The position numbers and the translations under genes are program-made. A DNA stretch of 8,099 bases from an uncultured Oscillospiraceae bacterium (lineage in GTDB: Bacteria > Bacillota > Clostridia > Oscillospirales > Oscillospiraceae). Below, piece after piece: positions 1 to 6,457 of the stretch. The stretch is taken from NCBI GenBank assembly GCA_934597345.1, contig CAKTRJ010000056.1, forward strand, positions 1 to 8,099, in the 5' to 3' direction. The first letter of the stretch is position 1. The number at the start of each line of letters is the position of its first letter. The notes beneath the pieces were generated by a model. The model searched no databases. It saw only the letters and a list, made by a program, of their open reading frames with translations, and was not told the origin of the DNA.

Positions 1-828
1 CATCTGGGCAGCAGTGCGCTGGACGCCTGTGAGCTGATGAATGTGGGCTGCAACTATCTGCGGGAGCACATGATCGATGCAGCCCGTATCCACTACGCTT
101 ACTCAGACCCCGGCGGTACGGCGCCCAACGTGGTGCAGAGCCACGCCGTGATCAAGTACGAGGTGCGCGCGCCGAAGGTCAGTCAGGTGCAGGAGCTGTT
201 CACCCGCGTAGTGGACGTGGCCAAGGGTGCGGTGCTGATGACCGGCACCAGAATGCGCTATGAGATCACCATGGCTTTCTCCGACTATGTGCCCAACCGC
301 ACGCTGGGCGCGGTGGTGGATCAGTGCCTGCGGGAGCTGGGCGCACCGGAGTGGACGGAGGCGGACTATGCGCTGGCGGCGGAATTCCTGCGCACCTATC
401 CCCGCACCACCATGGCGGGCATCCGGGAAAAGCTGACGGATTACTTTGCCCCGGATGAGCTGGACGCCGCGCTGGCCAGGCCTCTGGACAGCATCATTCA
501 CCCCTTCAACCCCTATGAAACAGGCTATAATTCCGGCTCCACCGATGTGGGCGATGTGGGCTATGCCACCCCCACCGTCATGTTCCACATCGCCACGGCC
601 TGCCTGGGCAATGTGGGCCACTCCTGGCAGAACACCGCTTTCGCCTGCTCGGACATCGGCATGAAGGGCATGCTGCGGGCGGCGGAGGTCATGACGCTGG
701 CCGCCATCCGCACCATGGCGCAGCCGGAACTGATCCAGAAAGCCCGGAAGGAGCTGCTGGCGAAAAACGGCGGCAGCTATCACTGCCCGCTGCCGGATTA
801 CGTTACGCCGCCCATCGGAAGATATTAA
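1..828 (+). CDS. AbgB-like M20-family amidohydrolase, 3' part (N-terminus outside window)
   Basis: The open frame runs from base 1 without its own start, so 275 C-terminal residues of a protein usually near 480 aa are present. It matches the p-aminobenzoyl-glutamate hydrolase subunit B (AbgB) branch of M20 metallopeptidases, which cleave an amide bond to release a carboxylate. Visible family landmarks are SSALDACELMNVG at the window start, DPGGTAPNVVQ near base 105, GSTDVGDVGY near 532-561, and GHSWQ near 616-630, whose His (619-621) is the likely C-terminal metal ligand. The middle part is the dimerisation/lid domain typical of M20D enzymes. The substrate is unproven: many clostridial homologues are annotated only as amidohydrolase, and no AbgA partner is visible. 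The TAA stop lies inside the A-tract of the following terminator. Family call sure, exact substrate unsure. Confidence 0.88.
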   Translation, partial: HLGSSALDACELMNVGCNYLREHMIDAARIHYAYSDPGGTAPNVVQSHAVIKYEVRAPKVSQVQELFTRVVDVAKGAVLMTGTRMRYEITMAFSDYVPNRTLGAVVDQCLRELGAPEWTEADYALAAEFLRTYPRTTMAGIREKLTDYFAPDELDAALARPLDSIIHPFNPYETGYNSGSTDVGDVGYATPTVMFHIATACLGNVGHSWQNTAFACSDIGMKGMLRAAEVMTLAAIRTMAQPELIQKARKELLAKNGGSYHCPLPDYVTPPIGRY

Positions 829-872
829 AAAAACAGCCTCGCTTGTTCCCTTCCGGAACAAGCGAGGCTGTT
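827..872 (-). terminator. Intrinsic terminator of the metal-efflux operon, possibly bidirectional
   Basis: Perfect 18-bp inverted repeat (832-849 with 855-872) around a 5-nt loop. On the minus strand it lies 10 nt after the ATPase stop codon and is followed by a run of seven T (plus-strand A-tract 827-833, two of which also belong to the stem), a textbook rho-independent terminator. In the plus direction the stem is followed only by TTCGCTATGC, so it would end amidohydrolase transcription less efficiently. The two convergent genes share it. Confidence 0.92.
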
Positions 873-882
873 CGCTATGCTG

Positions 883-2763
883 TCAGTCTTTGTATTTCAG
901 CGCCCGGACGGCGTTGAGCACCGCCAGGATCATCACGCCCACGTCGGCAAAGATGGCGGCCCACATGTCGGCCACGCCGATGGCTACCAGCGCCAGGCAG
1001 CCGAACTTGATCACCAGCGAGAACACGATGTTCTGCCGCACGATGCCGATGCACTTGCGGGAGATCTTGATGGCCTTGGCGATCTGCATGGGATCGTCGT
1101 CCATCAGCACCACATCGGCGGCTTCGATGGCGGCATCGCTGCCCATGGCGCCCATGGCGATACCGATATCGGCGCGGGTCAGCACCGGCGCGTCGTTGAT
1201 GCCGTCGCCCACAAAGGCCAGCTTGGCCCGTTCGCTCTTCTGGGCCAGCAGCTTCTCCACCTCAGCCACCTTGTCGGCGGGCAGCAGCTCGCTGCGGACC
1301 TCGTCCACGCCCAGCTCCGCCGCCACCTCATCGGCCACCCGCCTGGCGTCGCCGGTCAGCATAACGGTCTTTTCCACACCGGCATGCTTCAGAGCGGCGA
1401 TGGCCGCCTTGGAGTGGGGCTTCACCACGTCGGAGATGACGATATGTCCGGCATACTGACCGTCCACCGCCATGTGAATAATGGTGCCCACACTGTGGCA
1501 GTCGTGATATTCGATGCCCAGCTGCTGCATCAGCTTGCTGTTGCCGGCGGCCACCTTGTGGCCGTCCACCACGGCCTCCACACCATGGCCGCTGATCTCC
1601 TGGATATCCGTGACCCGGTCGCGGTCGATGACCTTGCCGTAAGCTTTCTGCAGGCTCTTGCTGATGGGGTGGGAGGAGGCGCACTCCGCCAGCGCGGCGA
1701 ACTCCAGCAGCTTGTCCTTGTCCATCTCATTGTGGTGGACGGCGGTGACCTCGAACACGCCCTGGGTCAGGGTGCCGGTCTTATCAAACACCACATATTT
1801 GGCGTCGGACAACTCCTCCAGATAGTTGGAGCCCTTGATGAGGATGCCCTCCTTGCTGGCGCCGCCGATACCGGCGAAGAAGCTGAGAGGGATACTGATG
1901 ACCAGCGCACAAGGGCAGCTGACCACCAGGAAGGTCAGGGCGCGGTAGATCCAGGCCGTCCACTGGGGATCCATACCCAGCACCATGCGTCCCAGGGGAA
2001 ACAGGATGCCCAGCACCGCCGCCGCGGCGCAGACCGCCGGGGTATACACCCGGGCGAACCGGGAGATAAAGGTCTCGGAGCGGGACTTGCGGGAACTGGC
2101 GTTCTCCACCAGATCCAGGATCTTGGACACGGTGGATTCCCCAAACTCCTTGGTGGTGCGGATCTTCAGCACACCGCTCATGTCGATGCAGCCGCTGATG
2201 ATCTCCTCGCCCTCCTTTACGTCACGGGGCAAGCTCTCGCCGGTAAGGGCGCTGGTGTTCAAGCTGGCGCTGCCGCTGACCACCACGCCATCCAGAGGCA
2301 CCTTCTCGCCGGGCTGCACCACGATGATGCTGCCCACGGCCACCTCGTCGGGGTCCACCTGCTCCAGCTGGCCGTCCTTCTCGATGTTGGCGTAGTCGGG
2401 GCGGATGTCCATCAGGGCGCTGATGTTGCGGCGGCTCTTGCCCACGGCGTAGCTCTGGAACAGCTCGCCGATCTGGTAGAACAGCATGACGGCGATGCCC
2501 TCTACATAGTCGCCGCTCTTCGTCCAGATGGCCAGGAAGAACGCGCCCAGGGTGGCGATGGCCATCAGGAAGTTCTCGTCAAAGACGCGGCCGTTGACGA
2601 TGCCCTTGCCCGCCTTGCGCAGGATGTCGTAACCGATCACCAGATAGGCGATCAGGTAGGCGATCAACTGGGGGATGCCGGTCAGCGGGATGAATTTCAG
2701 GGCCAGCAGAATGGCCGCCGTAATGAGGATGCGGATCAGCATCACCTTTTGCTTCTTCGTCAT
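883..2763 (-). CDS. Heavy-metal P1B-2-type ATPase (Zn2+/Cd2+/Pb2+ exporter), lacking an N-terminal HMA domain
   Basis: A 626-aa membrane pump that exports soft divalent metals using ATP. Family motifs in order: TGES at 174-177 (actuator domain), CPC at 283-285 in TM6 (transport site), DKTGT at 327-331 with D327 as phosphorylated Asp, SSHPI at 363-367 (nucleotide-binding HP), and GDGINDAP at 519-526. K586 in TM7 (FSLVIK) and D607 in TM8 (ADVG) are the residues that mark the Zn/Cd/Pb subgroup rather than copper pumps. Eight membrane segments fit roughly 8-25, 31-48, 64-81, 85-105, 239-259, 273-300, 573-595 and 597-616. The start at 2763 is chosen over an in-frame ATG at 2811 because AGAGGTG sits 5 nt upstream and because the extra 16 residues fall on a hairpin. 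CadA and ZntA usually carry an N-terminal HMA domain; here it is a separate upstream gene. It is the second gene of the operon. Which metal is the main substrate cannot be read from sequence. Confidence 0.95.
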   Translation of the reverse strand: MTKKQKVMLIRILITAAILLALKFIPLTGIPQLIAYLIAYLVIGYDILRKAGKGIVNGRVFDENFLMAIATLGAFFLAIWTKSGDYVEGIAVMLFYQIGELFQSYAVGKSRRNISALMDIRPDYANIEKDGQLEQVDPDEVAVGSIIVVQPGEKVPLDGVVVSGSASLNTSALTGESLPRDVKEGEEIISGCIDMSGVLKIRTTKEFGESTVSKILDLVENASSRKSRSETFISRFARVYTPAVCAAAAVLGILFPLGRMVLGMDPQWTAWIYRALTFLVVSCPCALVISIPLSFFAGIGGASKEGILIKGSNYLEELSDAKYVVFDKTGTLTQGVFEVTAVHHNEMDKDKLLEFAALAECASSHPISKSLQKAYGKVIDRDRVTDIQEISGHGVEAVVDGHKVAAGNSKLMQQLGIEYHDCHSVGTIIHMAVDGQYAGHIVISDVVKPHSKAAIAALKHAGVEKTVMLTGDARRVADEVAAELGVDEVRSELLPADKVAEVEKLLAQKSERAKLAFVGDGINDAPVLTRADIGIAMGAMGSDAAIEAADVVLMDDDPMQIAKAIKISRKCIGIVRQNIVFSLVIKFGCLALVAIGVADMWAAIFADVGVMILAVLNAVRALKYKD

Positions 2764-2787
2764 GGTCAACACCTCTCGTTTCGTTCT

Positions 2788-2812
2788 CGTGCCCGGCGCT
2801 GGGCCGGGCACG
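2788..2812 (-). other. Intercistronic GC-rich hairpin between HMA gene and ATPase gene
   Basis: Perfect 10-bp inverted repeat (2788-2797 with 2803-2812) with a 5-nt loop in the 57-nt gap between the HMA stop and the ATPase start. On the minus strand no T-run follows, so it is not a classical terminator. It may protect or process the message, or uncouple translation of the two genes. Function is inference. Confidence 0.6.
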
Positions 2813-2820
2813 GAGTGATA

Positions 2821-3039
2821 TTACAGCTCGATCTCGCAGTCGGGCTCCACCTTCTTGCAGGCCTTCAGCACGTCCTTCATGACGGCCTTGGCATCCTGTC
2901 CCTCTTCAAACTCCACGATCATCTTCTGGGTCATGAAATTGACGGTGGCAGACGCCACGCCGCTGGTCTTATTGGCGGCTTCCTCCATCAGGTTGGCGCA
3001 GTTGGCGCAGTCAACTTCGATCTTGTAGGTCTTTTTCAT
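2821..3039 (-). CDS. Stand-alone HMA (heavy-metal-associated) domain protein
   Basis: A 72-aa single-domain cytosolic metal-binding protein with the ferredoxin-like HMA fold. The metal motif is DCANCANLMEE, with C11 and C14 as ligands. CANCA is the form seen in the N-terminal domains of CadA-type Zn/Cd pumps, whereas copper chaperones usually have MxCxxC. Two further cysteines, C61 and C68, lie in the acidic C-terminal tail (KVEPDCEIEL) and could add ligands. The start is set by GGAGGT at 3046-3051, 6 nt upstream. It is the first gene of the operon and lies directly ahead of an ATPase that lacks this domain, so it probably loads or regulates that pump. Length is normal for a lone HMA domain, with no sign of truncation or of a frameshift splitting one larger gene: both genes have their own ribosome binding site. 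Confidence 0.93.
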   Translation of the reverse strand: MKKTYKIEVDCANCANLMEEAANKTSGVASATVNFMTQKMIVEFEEGQDAKAVMKDVLKACKKVEPDCEIEL

Positions 3040-3092
3040 GATGATACCTCCATATACGGGCCTCCACCTGGGAGCGCCTCAAAATTTCACAA

Positions 3093-3108
3093 TTAAGCGC
3101 TTGCTTAA
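3093..3108. promoter_or_regulatory. Operator candidate for the ArsR-type regulator
   Basis: TTAAGCGCTTGCTTAA: 6-bp arms TTAAGC/GCTTAA around GCTT, in the divergent gap between a metal sensor and its target operon. ArsR/SmtB regulators bind such AT-edged palindromes. The site covers the -35 of the regulator's promoter and the early transcribed region of the efflux operon, so one bound dimer could act on both. The assignment is by position and symmetry only. Confidence 0.55.
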
Positions 3109-3129
3109 CGATTCTGGTGGTAGTATACT
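3101..3129 (+). promoter_or_regulatory. Promoter candidate of the ArsR-AraC regulator
   Basis: TTGCTT (3101-3106), a 17-nt spacer, TATACT (3124-3129): the same hexamers and spacing as the opposing operon promoter. The -35 lies inside the TTAAGC/GCTTAA palindrome, which predicts autorepression. The expected start near 3136 gives a leader of about 83 nt and rules out translation from the in-frame ATG at 3117. Confidence 0.6.
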
Positions 3130-3150
3130 CAAAGGCGGGAGAAAAAGCAA
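3122..3150 (-). promoter_or_regulatory. Promoter candidate of the HMA-ATPase operon
   Basis: Reading the minus strand: TTGCTT (3150-3145), a 17-nt spacer, then TATACT (3127-3122). The -10 matches the consensus at 5 of 6 positions; the -35 keeps only TTG. The expected start site is near 3115, which gives a leader of about 75 nt. The operator candidate at 3093-3108 would lie just downstream of the start site, a good place for repression. The -10 is shared with the opposing promoter. Confidence 0.65.
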
Positions 3151-3166
3151 GATGTCCGGGCGCCGT

Positions 3167-3204
3167 ATGCCCAAAACAGCAAGCGAAATGTCCAAAACAG
3201 AAAG
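3167..3204 (+). repeat. Two-copy 21-bp-period direct repeat in the regulator leader
   Basis: ATGCCCAAAACAGCAAG (3167-3183) and ATGTCCAAAACAGAAAG (3188-3204) agree at 15 of 17 positions, and starts are 21 bp apart, two helical turns. The repeats lie between the expected transcription start and the ribosome binding site of the regulator gene. They could be a second protein-binding site or part of a small upstream reading frame (3152-3232). Confidence 0.5.
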
Positions 3205-3218
3205 TAAGAGGAAACGCC

Positions 3219-3929
3219 ATGGAACACTTTGAACTGCCCCACGACCACGGAGAAAAGAGCCACACCGCCTATCTGTGCCGGGAGCTGGGCAAGACGGGGC
3301 ACTTTGCCGCCGTATCCGATGTGTTCAAGCAGCTCAGCGACCCCAACCGGGTGCGCATCTTCTGGCTGCTGAGCCATCAGGAGGCCTGCGTGGTCAACAT
3401 TGCCGCCATGCTGGAAATGTCCAGTCCCGCCGTGTCTCACCATCTGCGCTCGCTGGTGGAGAGCGGCCTGCTGGAAAGCCGCCGGGAGGGCAAGGAGGTC
3501 TATTATAAAGCGCCGGACACGGAGCTGAGCCGCCTGCTGCACCAGATCGTAGAGCAGGTGATGGAGATCGCCTGCCCAGAGAAGCAGGTGGACTTTCAGG
3601 CCACCCAGGAGGAGATCGTCCGCAACGTCCACCAGTATCTCATTGAGCACCTGTCGGAGCGGGTCACCATTGACGAGCTGTCCCGACGCTTTCTGATGAA
3701 TCCCACCACGCTGAAGAGCATGTTCAAAAAGGTGTACGGCGACACCATCGCCGCCCACATGCGCAATCACCGACTGGCCCAGGCGGCGCTGCTGCTGCAG
3801 ACCACCGGCGACGAGGTGGCCGCCATCGCCCAGGCGGTGGGCTACGACAGCCCCAGCCGCTTCACCACCGCCTTCCGGGAGGTGTACGGCCAGACGCCCA
3901 TGGAATACCGCCGCCAGCGGGCAAAATGA
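3219..3929 (+). CDS. ArsR-type metalloregulator fused to a C-terminal AraC-type DNA-binding domain
   Basis: A 236-aa cytosolic transcription factor. Residues about 33-98 form an ArsR/SmtB winged helix (VFKQLSDPNRVRIFWLL; recognition helix SSPAVSHHLRSL at 68-79; wing SRREGKEVYYK). Residues about 134-232 form an AraC/XylS double HTH (TIDELSRRFLMNPTTLKSMF at 150-169; second HTH from 198, including IAQAVGYDSPSRFTTAFREV and PMEYRR). Ordinary ArsR proteins are about 100-120 aa, so this one is a fusion. Possible metal ligands are N-terminal H3, H8, H10, H15 and C20, plus C57 (EACVVNIA) and C119. The CxC of CadC/ArsR is reduced to one Cys. The start at 3219 is chosen because AGAGG lies 7 nt upstream and homology begins there; the earlier ATG at 3117 precedes the promoter. 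It is divergent from the HMA-ATPase operon and presumably represses it until metal binds; the inducer is inferred from context. Confidence 0.9.
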   Translation: MEHFELPHDHGEKSHTAYLCRELGKTGHFAAVSDVFKQLSDPNRVRIFWLLSHQEACVVNIAAMLEMSSPAVSHHLRSLVESGLLESRREGKEVYYKAPDTELSRLLHQIVEQVMEIACPEKQVDFQATQEEIVRNVHQYLIEHLSERVTIDELSRRFLMNPTTLKSMFKKVYGDTIAAHMRNHRLAQAALLLQTTGDEVAAIAQAVGYDSPSRFTTAFREVYGQTPMEYRRQRAK

Positions 3930-4124
3930 TCCCGGACAGATCGCCCTGCGGGCAGAGGCCATATTCCCCGATATCCTACACATTTTTTCAAAAAAAATTT
4001 TTTTGTTAAAAAAATAACATTTCTTTATTACTTTTAACTGCCGAACCATTCATCGAACCTCTTTTTTTGCAACTTTTGCACAATTTAGCTATTGAAAATA
4101 TGGTCAAAACGCCGAAATTAGTAC
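3930..4124. other. AT-rich intergenic tract without a gene
   Basis: About 195 bp between the regulator and the Dabb promoter. The core (3981-4040) is nearly all A and T, with an A8T7 block at 3990-4004 and TGTTA-AAAAAA-TAACA at 4004-4019, in sharp contrast to the GC-rich genes around it. TTTTGCA occurs twice with a 9-bp period near 4065-4080. No convincing GC-stem terminator follows the regulator; only a 4-bp GCCC/GGGC hairpin is near 3951. A-tracts of this kind bend DNA and could help the promoter downstream. Confidence 0.5.
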
Positions 4125-4153
4125 TTGACAACCGGAAGAATTTGCGCTAAGGT
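4125..4153 (+). promoter_or_regulatory. Promoter of the Dabb gene
   Basis: Perfect -35 TTGACA (4125-4130), a 17-nt spacer, and a weak -10 TAAGGT (4148-4153). The expected start near 4160 leaves a leader of only about 24 nt with GGAGGT at 4171-4176. The strong -35 and poor -10 suggest a promoter that needs help or is regulated. The AT-rich DNA just upstream would suit an UP element. Confidence 0.6.
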
Positions 4154-4183
4154 AATGCATAATTTTAAAAGGAGGTCCTAAGA

Positions 4184-4480
4184 ATGGTACACTATACTCT
4201 CTTGAAGCTGACGAAAGACGCCGATGTGACCGAGATCTATTTCCGCTGCCGCAAGGTCTATGCAGAGCTGGAGATGGAGCTTCCCTTCCTGCATGATGCG
4301 AATGTGTACCGCTGCGAGATTGAAAGGAACTCCAACGCGGATATCATGATCGTCATGCGTCTGGACGGGCCGGAATATCTGAACGATTACCTGTGCCACC
4401 CCAAACATCAGGCACTGGTCAGCGCGATACAGGACTATGTGATGGATTCCATCTCTTTCGATGAAAAAGCAGCCTGCTGA
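4184..4480 (+). CDS. Dabb-family (stress-responsive alpha/beta barrel) small protein
   Basis: A 98-aa soluble protein matching the Dabb ferredoxin-like dimeric barrel family (named after plant stress-responsive and fungal proteins). Landmarks: MVHYTLLKL as first beta strand, a helix at about 14-33, ERNSNADIMIVMRL as central strands (49-60), YLCHPKH at 69-75 with the conserved HPxH element, and the closing SISFD (89-93). GGAGGT at 4171-4176, 7 nt upstream, fixes the start. It stands alone with its own promoter and terminator. Bacterial Dabb proteins mostly have no known role; a few relatives are cyclases or decarboxylases, so no reaction is assigned. Codon use is less GC-biased than in its neighbours. 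Confidence 0.85.
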   Translation: MVHYTLLKLTKDADVTEIYFRCRKVYAELEMELPFLHDANVYRCEIERNSNADIMIVMRLDGPEYLNDYLCHPKHQALVSAIQDYVMDSISFDEKAAC

Positions 4481-4488
4481 AACAGGAC

Positions 4489-4538
4489 AAAGAAATAAGG
4501 GAGCGGCACGCCGACGCGTGCCGCTCCCTTATTTCTTT
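4489..4538. terminator. Bidirectional terminator between Dabb gene and glmS
   Basis: Perfect 22-bp inverted repeat (4489-4510 with 4517-4538), 6-nt loop. The GC core GGGAGCGGCACG is flanked by AAAGAAATAA/TTATTTCTTT, so in either direction a GC stem is followed by a U-rich stretch. It begins 8 nt after the Dabb stop and ends 12 nt before the glmS stop on the opposite strand. Confidence 0.92.
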
Positions 4539-4550
4539 CTTCTCTCGCCG

Positions 4551-6386
4551 TTATTCCACCGTAACGGATTTGGCCAGATTGCGGGGCTTGTCGATGTCGC
4601 AGCCGCGCTCCAGCGCGATGTAGTAGGCCAGCAGCTGCAGCGGCACCACGCCCAGCTGCGGCAGAAGCATGGCTTCCGTTTCCGGAACGGTCAGCACATT
4701 TTCCACACGGCTGTGCATCCGGGCCGCGCCGGTCTCGGTGGTCAGAGCAAATACATTGGCTCCCCGGGCCTGCACCTCCACCACATTGCTCATGGCCTTG
4801 TCGAACAGGGGCATATAGGTGGCGGCGGCGATCACCGGCGTACCCTCCACAATCAGAGAGATGGTGCCGTGCTTCAGTTCGCCGGAGGCGTAAGCCTCGG
4901 AGTGGATGTAGGAGATCTCCTTCAGCTTCAGGCTGCCCTCCAGCGACAAGGCATAGTCCAGGTTGCGGCCGATGAAGAACACCTGCTCATGGGGTGCCAG
5001 CAGCTTTGCCGCCTGCCGGATGGGATCGGTGTCGGTCAGGACAGTCTCCATCTGGGCGGGCAGTGCCTGGATGCCCTGTACCATGGCGGTATAGGTCTCA
5101 TAGTCCACCGTCCCCATGATGTCGCCGAAATACAGTCCCAGCAGGTTCAGCACCACCATCTGGGTGCTGTACGCCTTGGTGGTGGCCACGGCGATCTCCG
5201 GCCCGGCCCAGGTATAGAGCACATCATCGGACTCACGGGCGATGGAGGAGCCCACCACATTGACGATAGCCAATATCCGTGCGCCCCGCTTTTTGGCCTC
5301 CCGCAGGGCGGCCATGGAGTCCAGTGTCTCGCCGGACTGGCTGATGACGATAACAAGGTCGCCCTCGCCCACGATGGGGTCGCTGTACCGGAACTCGGAG
5401 GCAAGGCAGACCTCTACCGGACGGCGCAGCAGCCGCTCCAGATTGTATTTGCCCACCATGCCCACATGGTAGCTGGAGCCGCAGGCCACGATGCAGATGC
5501 GGCCGATCTCCCGGATCTGCCGGTCGGTCATGGTCAGGTCGCTGAGCACCACGCGGCCATCCTGGATGCGTCCGGTGATGGCCTTGGCGATGGCGGTGGG
5601 CTGCTCGAAGATCTCTTTCAGCATGAAGTGGTCATAGCCGCCCTTTTCCGCCGCGTCCACGTCCCAGTCGATGTGGTGATGCTCCTTTTCGATGGGACGG
5701 CGGCGCTCGTCATAGATGCGGATACCGGCGGCGGTGACGATGGCCATCTCGCCGTCATCCATATACACGATGTCGCGGGTATGGCGCAGCAGGGCCGTCA
5801 CGTCGGAGGCGATGAAGTTCTCCCCCTCGCCATAGCCCAGCAGCAGCGGCGCGTCCTTCCGGGCAGCGATCAGGCGGTCCGGCGCGTCGGCACACAGGAT
5901 GCCCAGCGCGTAAGCGCCCTCCACTGCCGACAGCATACTGGTGACAGCCTCAAACACGTCGCGGCTCTCGCGGTAATACCAGTCCAGCAGCTGGGCCACT
6001 ATCTCCGTATCCGTTTCGGAGCGGAAGGTATAGCCCTTCTCGGTCAGTTTCTTTTTCAGGATCGCGTAGTTTTCAATGATCCCGTTGTGCACCACCGCGA
6101 ACAGGCCGCTTTCGCTGACCTGGGGGTGGGCGTTTACGTCGTTAGGCTCGCCGTGGGTGGCCCAGCGGGTATGGCCGATGCCGGTGCTGCCGGGCAGGGC
6201 CGCGCCCTCCCGCGTCAGGTCGGCCAGCGCCTGCAAACGGCCCTTGGCCTTGCGCACCGCCAGGCCCTCCGGGCCGCACACGGCCACGCCGGAGGAGTCA
6301 TAGCCCCGGTATTCCAGCCGGCGCAGTCCCTTCAGCAGCAGCGGCGCCGCCTGCTGGGTGCCCACATAGCCTACGATTCCACACAT
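4551..6386 (-). CDS. glmS: Glutamine--fructose-6-phosphate aminotransferase (isomerizing)
   Basis: 611 aa, normal length. It makes glucosamine-6-phosphate from fructose-6-phosphate and glutamine, the first step to UDP-GlcNAc for peptidoglycan. The N-terminal glutaminase domain starts MCGIVGYVGT with C2 as nucleophile after Met removal; HTRWATHGEPNDVNAHP (72-88) and HNGIIENY (100-107) are conserved ammonia-side motifs. Two SIS sugar-isomerase domains follow: about 290-415 with SQSGETLDS at 349-357, and about 460-600 with LKLKEISYIHSEAYASGELKHG at 486-507. The C-terminus DIDKPRNLAKSVTVE is the invariant tail that reaches the active site. AGGAGGT at 6395-6401, 8 nt upstream, supports the start. 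Regulated by the self-cleaving glmS ribozyme in its leader. Cytoplasmic, single-gene unit. Confidence 0.98.
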   Translation of the reverse strand: MCGIVGYVGTQQAAPLLLKGLRRLEYRGYDSSGVAVCGPEGLAVRKAKGRLQALADLTREGAALPGSTGIGHTRWATHGEPNDVNAHPQVSESGLFAVVHNGIIENYAILKKKLTEKGYTFRSETDTEIVAQLLDWYYRESRDVFEAVTSMLSAVEGAYALGILCADAPDRLIAARKDAPLLLGYGEGENFIASDVTALLRHTRDIVYMDDGEMAIVTAAGIRIYDERRRPIEKEHHHIDWDVDAAEKGGYDHFMLKEIFEQPTAIAKAITGRIQDGRVVLSDLTMTDRQIREIGRICIVACGSSYHVGMVGKYNLERLLRRPVEVCLASEFRYSDPIVGEGDLVIVISQSGETLDSMAALREAKKRGARILAIVNVVGSSIARESDDVLYTWAGPEIAVATTKAYSTQMVVLNLLGLYFGDIMGTVDYETYTAMVQGIQALPAQMETVLTDTDPIRQAAKLLAPHEQVFFIGRNLDYALSLEGSLKLKEISYIHSEAYASGELKHGTISLIVEGTPVIAAATYMPLFDKAMSNVVEVQARGANVFALTTETGAARMHSRVENVLTVPETEAMLLPQLGVVPLQLLAYYIALERGCDIDKPRNLAKSVTVE

Positions 6387-6457
6387 AATGTCGTACCTCC
6401 TGATACAATGATATCAAAAGGACAAACGCGCAGTGATCTGTCATTTTCTTCTTCGGC

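Noticed and set aside
2764..2811. Upstream in-frame ATG for the ATPase (2811)
   Set aside because: It lies in the intercistronic hairpin, lacks a ribosome binding site, and would add a non-conserved MPGPAPGTRTK stretch; the ATG at 2763 has AGAGGTG 5 nt upstream.
877..3096. Long open frame on the plus strand (739 codons) opposite the ATPase and HMA genes
   Set aside because: It has no ribosome binding site, is His/Gln/Asp/Gly-rich as expected for the complement of GC-biased codons, and runs across two well-supported genes on the other strand.
3117..3218. N-terminal extension of the regulator from ATG 3117
   Set aside because: The predicted transcription start is downstream of it and the region holds the -10 box; the Cys/Lys-rich extension comes from the 21-bp repeat.
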